NCBI GenBank assembly: GCA_019155205.2
Contig: JAHNZQ020000049.1
Span: forward strand, 768,423 to 778,900
Reading direction: 5' to 3'
Origin: Gracilaria vermiculophylla
Taxonomy: Eukaryota > Rhodophyta > Florideophyceae > Gracilariales > Gracilariaceae
DNA: 10,478 bases
The notes under the pieces are model-generated. The model did no database searches. It was not told the DNA's origin and saw only the letters and a list, made by a program, of their open reading frames with translations. Positions 8,230 through 10,478 of the stretch are shown here, piece by piece (positions within the stretch are counted from its first letter, which is position 1; each line of letters starts with the position of its first letter). Position numbers and translations under genes: made by a program.

Positions 8230-8520
8230 TTAGGACCCAACGTGTCCATAAAACACCAATCCTTGTTCTTCTGAGGAGACTGTGATGATTTCAGCTGCAA
8301 TATCTTCGGTAGGGCAGTAGGTAATTTTAACTTCTTCATTCTTCAAGGACTGTCGATTATAAAACTGCCGTTAGCGATTTGGTTTGCGTCATATGGCTTC
8401 CTTTCGTGGACCTGAAAATCTTTTTTTGTCGTCTGAATATACCTGAAACCCGTTTTGCAAGCTTTCCAATTCTATGTGCCATGCTTCTAAGAGAAGTGAC
8501 GTAAAGTTTCAATTGTAAAC
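8230..8520 (-). pseudogene. Ty1/copia RNase H C-terminal remnant
   Basis: One minus-strand frame reads LLLEAWHIELESLQNG, QVYSDDKK, then RQFYNRQSLKNEEVKITYCP and TEDIAAEIIT. This matches the end of copia-type RNase H, where an EA-x-W block, an (I/V)Y-x-D block and a K-x-(G/E)EV...YCPTED-x-x-AD-(I/L)-(L/M)TK block follow one another. The final block is the strongest evidence; the earlier two are weaker. In-frame stops at about 8511 and in the middle of the segment show it is dead, and several residues have been deleted. GGATTGG followed by TGTTTTATGG near 8257 could be a decayed polypurine tract and LTR start, which would make 3' LTR sequence continue to lower coordinates. The rest of the element is not recognisable. 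Confidence 0.6.
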
Positions 8521-8986
8521 GTTAGATACGCACAATTGTGTAGCATATTATACATCACAATTTTTAATAAACTCTCTATAAGGCATTTTTTCATGTTAAA
8601 CCTTATGGCAAATCACGCGCGTGAAAAATGATCGGCCCCCCAGGAGAAGTCCCCCCTCTTTTTGCTGATCGCCTACCTCGGCGATCAGGTACCTTTTATC
8701 GCCAAAAACCGGCAGTAGCCTTCTTCAAATTACTCAGCCTCGAATTCCAAACATACAATGGCACGGGGCTTCAAATTCAACGGCGCACTGTCCGACTAAT
8801 TCGAAAAAACAACTCTGCTACTAAGTGCTACAGTGCTCAATGAGCCTAACCATCTTCAAACAAACTTGAAGAATAATAGGATCATTCAATACCTCCGTAG
8901 AGTGATTGTATAGTCACAATGATTTTTTAACAAGACGCAGTTGTCATAATCATGATAACGCGCTAAGCTTGTGGCTAGTCAAGATT
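8521..8986. other. Spacer between retrotransposon remnants
   Basis: Lies 3' of the gypsy-type coding end, so it may contain its 3' LTR, but no second LTR is in view to prove this. A plus-strand open frame at 8628-8843 has an ATG but no recognisable motif. A 12-bp palindrome, TCACGCGCGTGA, occurs at 8613-8624, and a stronger hairpin is listed separately. Confidence 0.4.
8665..8688. repeat. Perfect 9-bp hairpin
   Basis: CTGATCGCC (8665-8673) and GGCGATCAG (8680-8688) are perfect complements around the 6-nt loop TACCTC. GC content of the stem is high compared with its surroundings. It is not followed by a T run, and no CTRR helitron end lies within about 15 nt on either side. It may be part of an LTR or a miniature element. 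Confidence 0.8.
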
Positions 8987-9936
8987 TTAAAGACGTTTAG
9001 CACGTTTCTTAACCTCACGTTGGCGTGCAGTGCAAAGAAAATCTTCGAGTTTCCCTGGAACATCTTCAAACATGTGATGTAATGGCTCGCAAGTAAAATC
9101 AATTTTATCAGAAAGTCCATTCCATTCAACAAGCACTTCCATTCCTGTCGGTCCATCACAAGTATCTCGAAAAGTCTCCATCCTTTCTATAACAGCCTCA
9201 TTGTGACTAATTGCACGGAAAAGCGCTTCTTCAACAAATGTTTCATCCAAATCGGAACGATACGGCAATATGCGACGAACATGCACATCTTCCTGCTTCT
9301 TACTGATTATGTTCTCGACAGTAAACACCCATTACGACTTGATACCAACAATTCCCTGAGGTCTAAATATTTGAAATCGCTGGATACATTGTCTCACCAT
9401 ATTTACGGTAACATTATAAACCATTTCTCTCTACTCCGAAGCCTGGTTTACGACCACCTTTCACAGCTTGTCGCACAAACACAAATGTGCCAACATCCAG
9501 ACTAGGAAAATGCACTCTAGTTCTGATGTTTTGCTCTTCGATTCAACTGTTTCTGGATTTAGACACCAAAGATGACAAATCTTTATGTAGATCTTCTATA
9601 GCAGACTGAAGCTTGTCAATCTCCACAAGCTGTCTAGCTCTCGCTTCCATCGTGAATGCTGCGGTAGGGTAGTCTTCTTTGGTCCATGCTGAAAGTAATG
9701 GCCGTTTGGGTTTGTGTCCTGTGAGAACCTACAGCGGAGTTAGGAACACCTTGTACTGCAACGCCAAAGGCGGGAAAACACCACGAAGACGTTCGAAATC
9801 TTCCCCTTCTCGGGTAGCAAAGCAAACAGAGCCACTCTGGGCGTTCCACGGCGAAGCCAGTTTGTAAGATCGAGGGCAGCCTGTAGTACAGTGGCTCCTA
9901 CGGAAATATGGTGGATTGGCCTTAAAGTATAATGTT
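8987..9936 (-). pseudogene. Ty3/gypsy integrase-chromodomain remnant
   Basis: The 3' end of a chromovirus-type pol gene, which codes for the integrase that inserts retrotransposon cDNA, with a chromodomain that guides target choice. Three frames must be combined. 9934-9821 holds an integrase core piece (HYTLRPIHHIS, ALDLTNWLRRGTPRV). 9728-9416 holds the core-to-C-terminal region (VLTGHKPKRPLLSAW, YPTAAFTMEARARQLVEIDK, IEDLHKDLSSLVSKSR, then SLDVGTFVFVRQAVKGG) with stops at 9730 and 9545. About 9370-8987 holds WVFTVEN...VHVRRILPYRSDLD, then the chromodomain (EVLVEWNGL, FTCEP, FEDVPGKLEDFL) and the stop. In the chromodomain the Trp normally expected before Glu-Pro is Cys (TCEP). About 60 nt of unrelated sequence separates the second and third segments. 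Reverse transcriptase would lie beyond the right edge. Confidence 0.8.
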
Positions 9937-10478
9937 CCTAAGGAGGGTTCGTATTTATTGGCTTGGCCACGTGGTGCATAATCTCGCCCGCGTGCGCTAC
10001 AGTATCCTTGAAGTACGGTAGAATTTATTATTTATTTTAGATATTTTATGCAGGTAATAAGCACAGTAGTGAGACCTGCCGAGGCGCGCTCCCGGCTTGA
10101 TATTTAAGCTGCCGATTGAGCTCCACCTCTGGGGAAGTAAAGACAAGCACCCTTGAGTCTTGTTCTACTTTTCCGGTTGGAGTCTCTTGTCTATCTACGC
10201 AGGTTTCTAAGCCGCCGATCCCCAGGTCGCATCATAGCAGCGCCTGTAGGAGCATTGTCCGCCCAGTGAACCTCCCCCTCCGCTTGGTGTTTGCGGATCC
10301 CCTTTCAGAATTCCCTCGGCTCGCGACAGCGGATACCGGAGACTACCTTTAGGAATACGCGCCTTTGGAGTCAACAAAAACTCCTAACGGACGTTGTGCT
10401 TTACTTCCTCGACAGGAGGGCTGACAGTACCACACAGCCCTTCAGGTGGTTACTGTAGTGCAACGACCCGTCGAGGGT
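9937..10478. other. Unrecognised right-end region
   Basis: From about 10060 the sequence becomes clearly more GC-rich than the decayed elements to its left. A minus-strand frame (about 10228-10046) is open for some 60 codons without a recognisable motif. A plus-strand frame at 10116-10352 is similar. If the gypsy relic were continuous, this is where the upstream part of its integrase should be, but I cannot see it, so another insertion or an LTR is possible. Confidence 0.4.
10407..10476. repeat. Nested inverted repeats at the window edge
   Basis: CCTCGAC (10407-10413) pairs with GTCGAGG (10470-10476). Inside it, AGGGCTG (10417-10423) pairs perfectly with CAGCCCT (10435-10441) around an 11-nt loop. 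The last bases, ACCC GTCGA GGGT (10466-10478), look like the start of another palindrome cut off by the window end. This could be LTR or other repeat sequence. Confidence 0.55.

Noticed and set aside
8665..8688. Helitron 3' hairpin or transcription terminator
   Set aside because: No CTRR end within the usual distance on either strand and no T tract after the stem.
1..10478. CRISPR array, toxin-antitoxin, phage defence or biosynthetic operon
   Set aside because: No spaced direct repeats, no bacterial-style gene packing and no relevant domains. The window is eukaryotic, with an intron and retrotransposon remnants.

Overview
This window looks like a gene-poor stretch of a nuclear genome from a eukaryotic microbe. 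One GC-rich protein-coding gene sits in AT-rich DNA filled with decayed transposable elements. The evidence for a eukaryote is a spliceosomal intron (GTAAGT donor, TACTAAC branch site, CAG acceptor), a tRNA-like Pol III element, LTR retrotransposon remnants and two PIF/Harbinger-like DDE transposase relics. The wording of the transposase and of the integrase-chromodomain protein resembles elements I associate with oomycetes. A red alga or another protist is not excluded, and no species is claimed.

Layout. 1-680: AT-rich DNA with a minus-strand tRNA-like SINE head (about 371-447) and a cluster of alternating TGAGGTCA palindromes (589-619). 682-1722 (minus): DDE transposase relic A, one continuous frame with many stops but no net frameshift. 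2128-3736: a second, related element B on the plus strand, with terminal inverted repeats still visible around a transposase relic (2261-3505). 3737-4218: AT-rich spacer.

4219-6195 (minus): the only convincing intact gene. It has two exons and an 81-nt phase-0 intron, and encodes a 631-residue predicted secreted protein. That protein has 60 cysteines, arranged as fifteen four-cysteine modules. 6196-about 6700: its GC-rich upstream region, with a TATA-like site. 6700-8229: no recognisable gene.

8230-8520 (minus): remnant of a Ty1/copia RNase H C-terminus. 8521-8986: spacer with a perfect 9-bp hairpin. 8987-9936 (minus): Ty3/gypsy integrase core, integrase C-terminus and chromodomain, broken by stops and at least one frameshift. 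9937-10478: unrecognised, more GC-rich DNA with nested inverted repeats at the window edge.

The genes do not form a pathway. I see an isolated secreted-protein gene surrounded by at least five dead mobile-element copies. I found no defence system, CRISPR array, biosynthetic cluster or operon. The most unusual items are the fifteen-module cysteine-rich protein and the frame-preserving decay of both DDE transposases.
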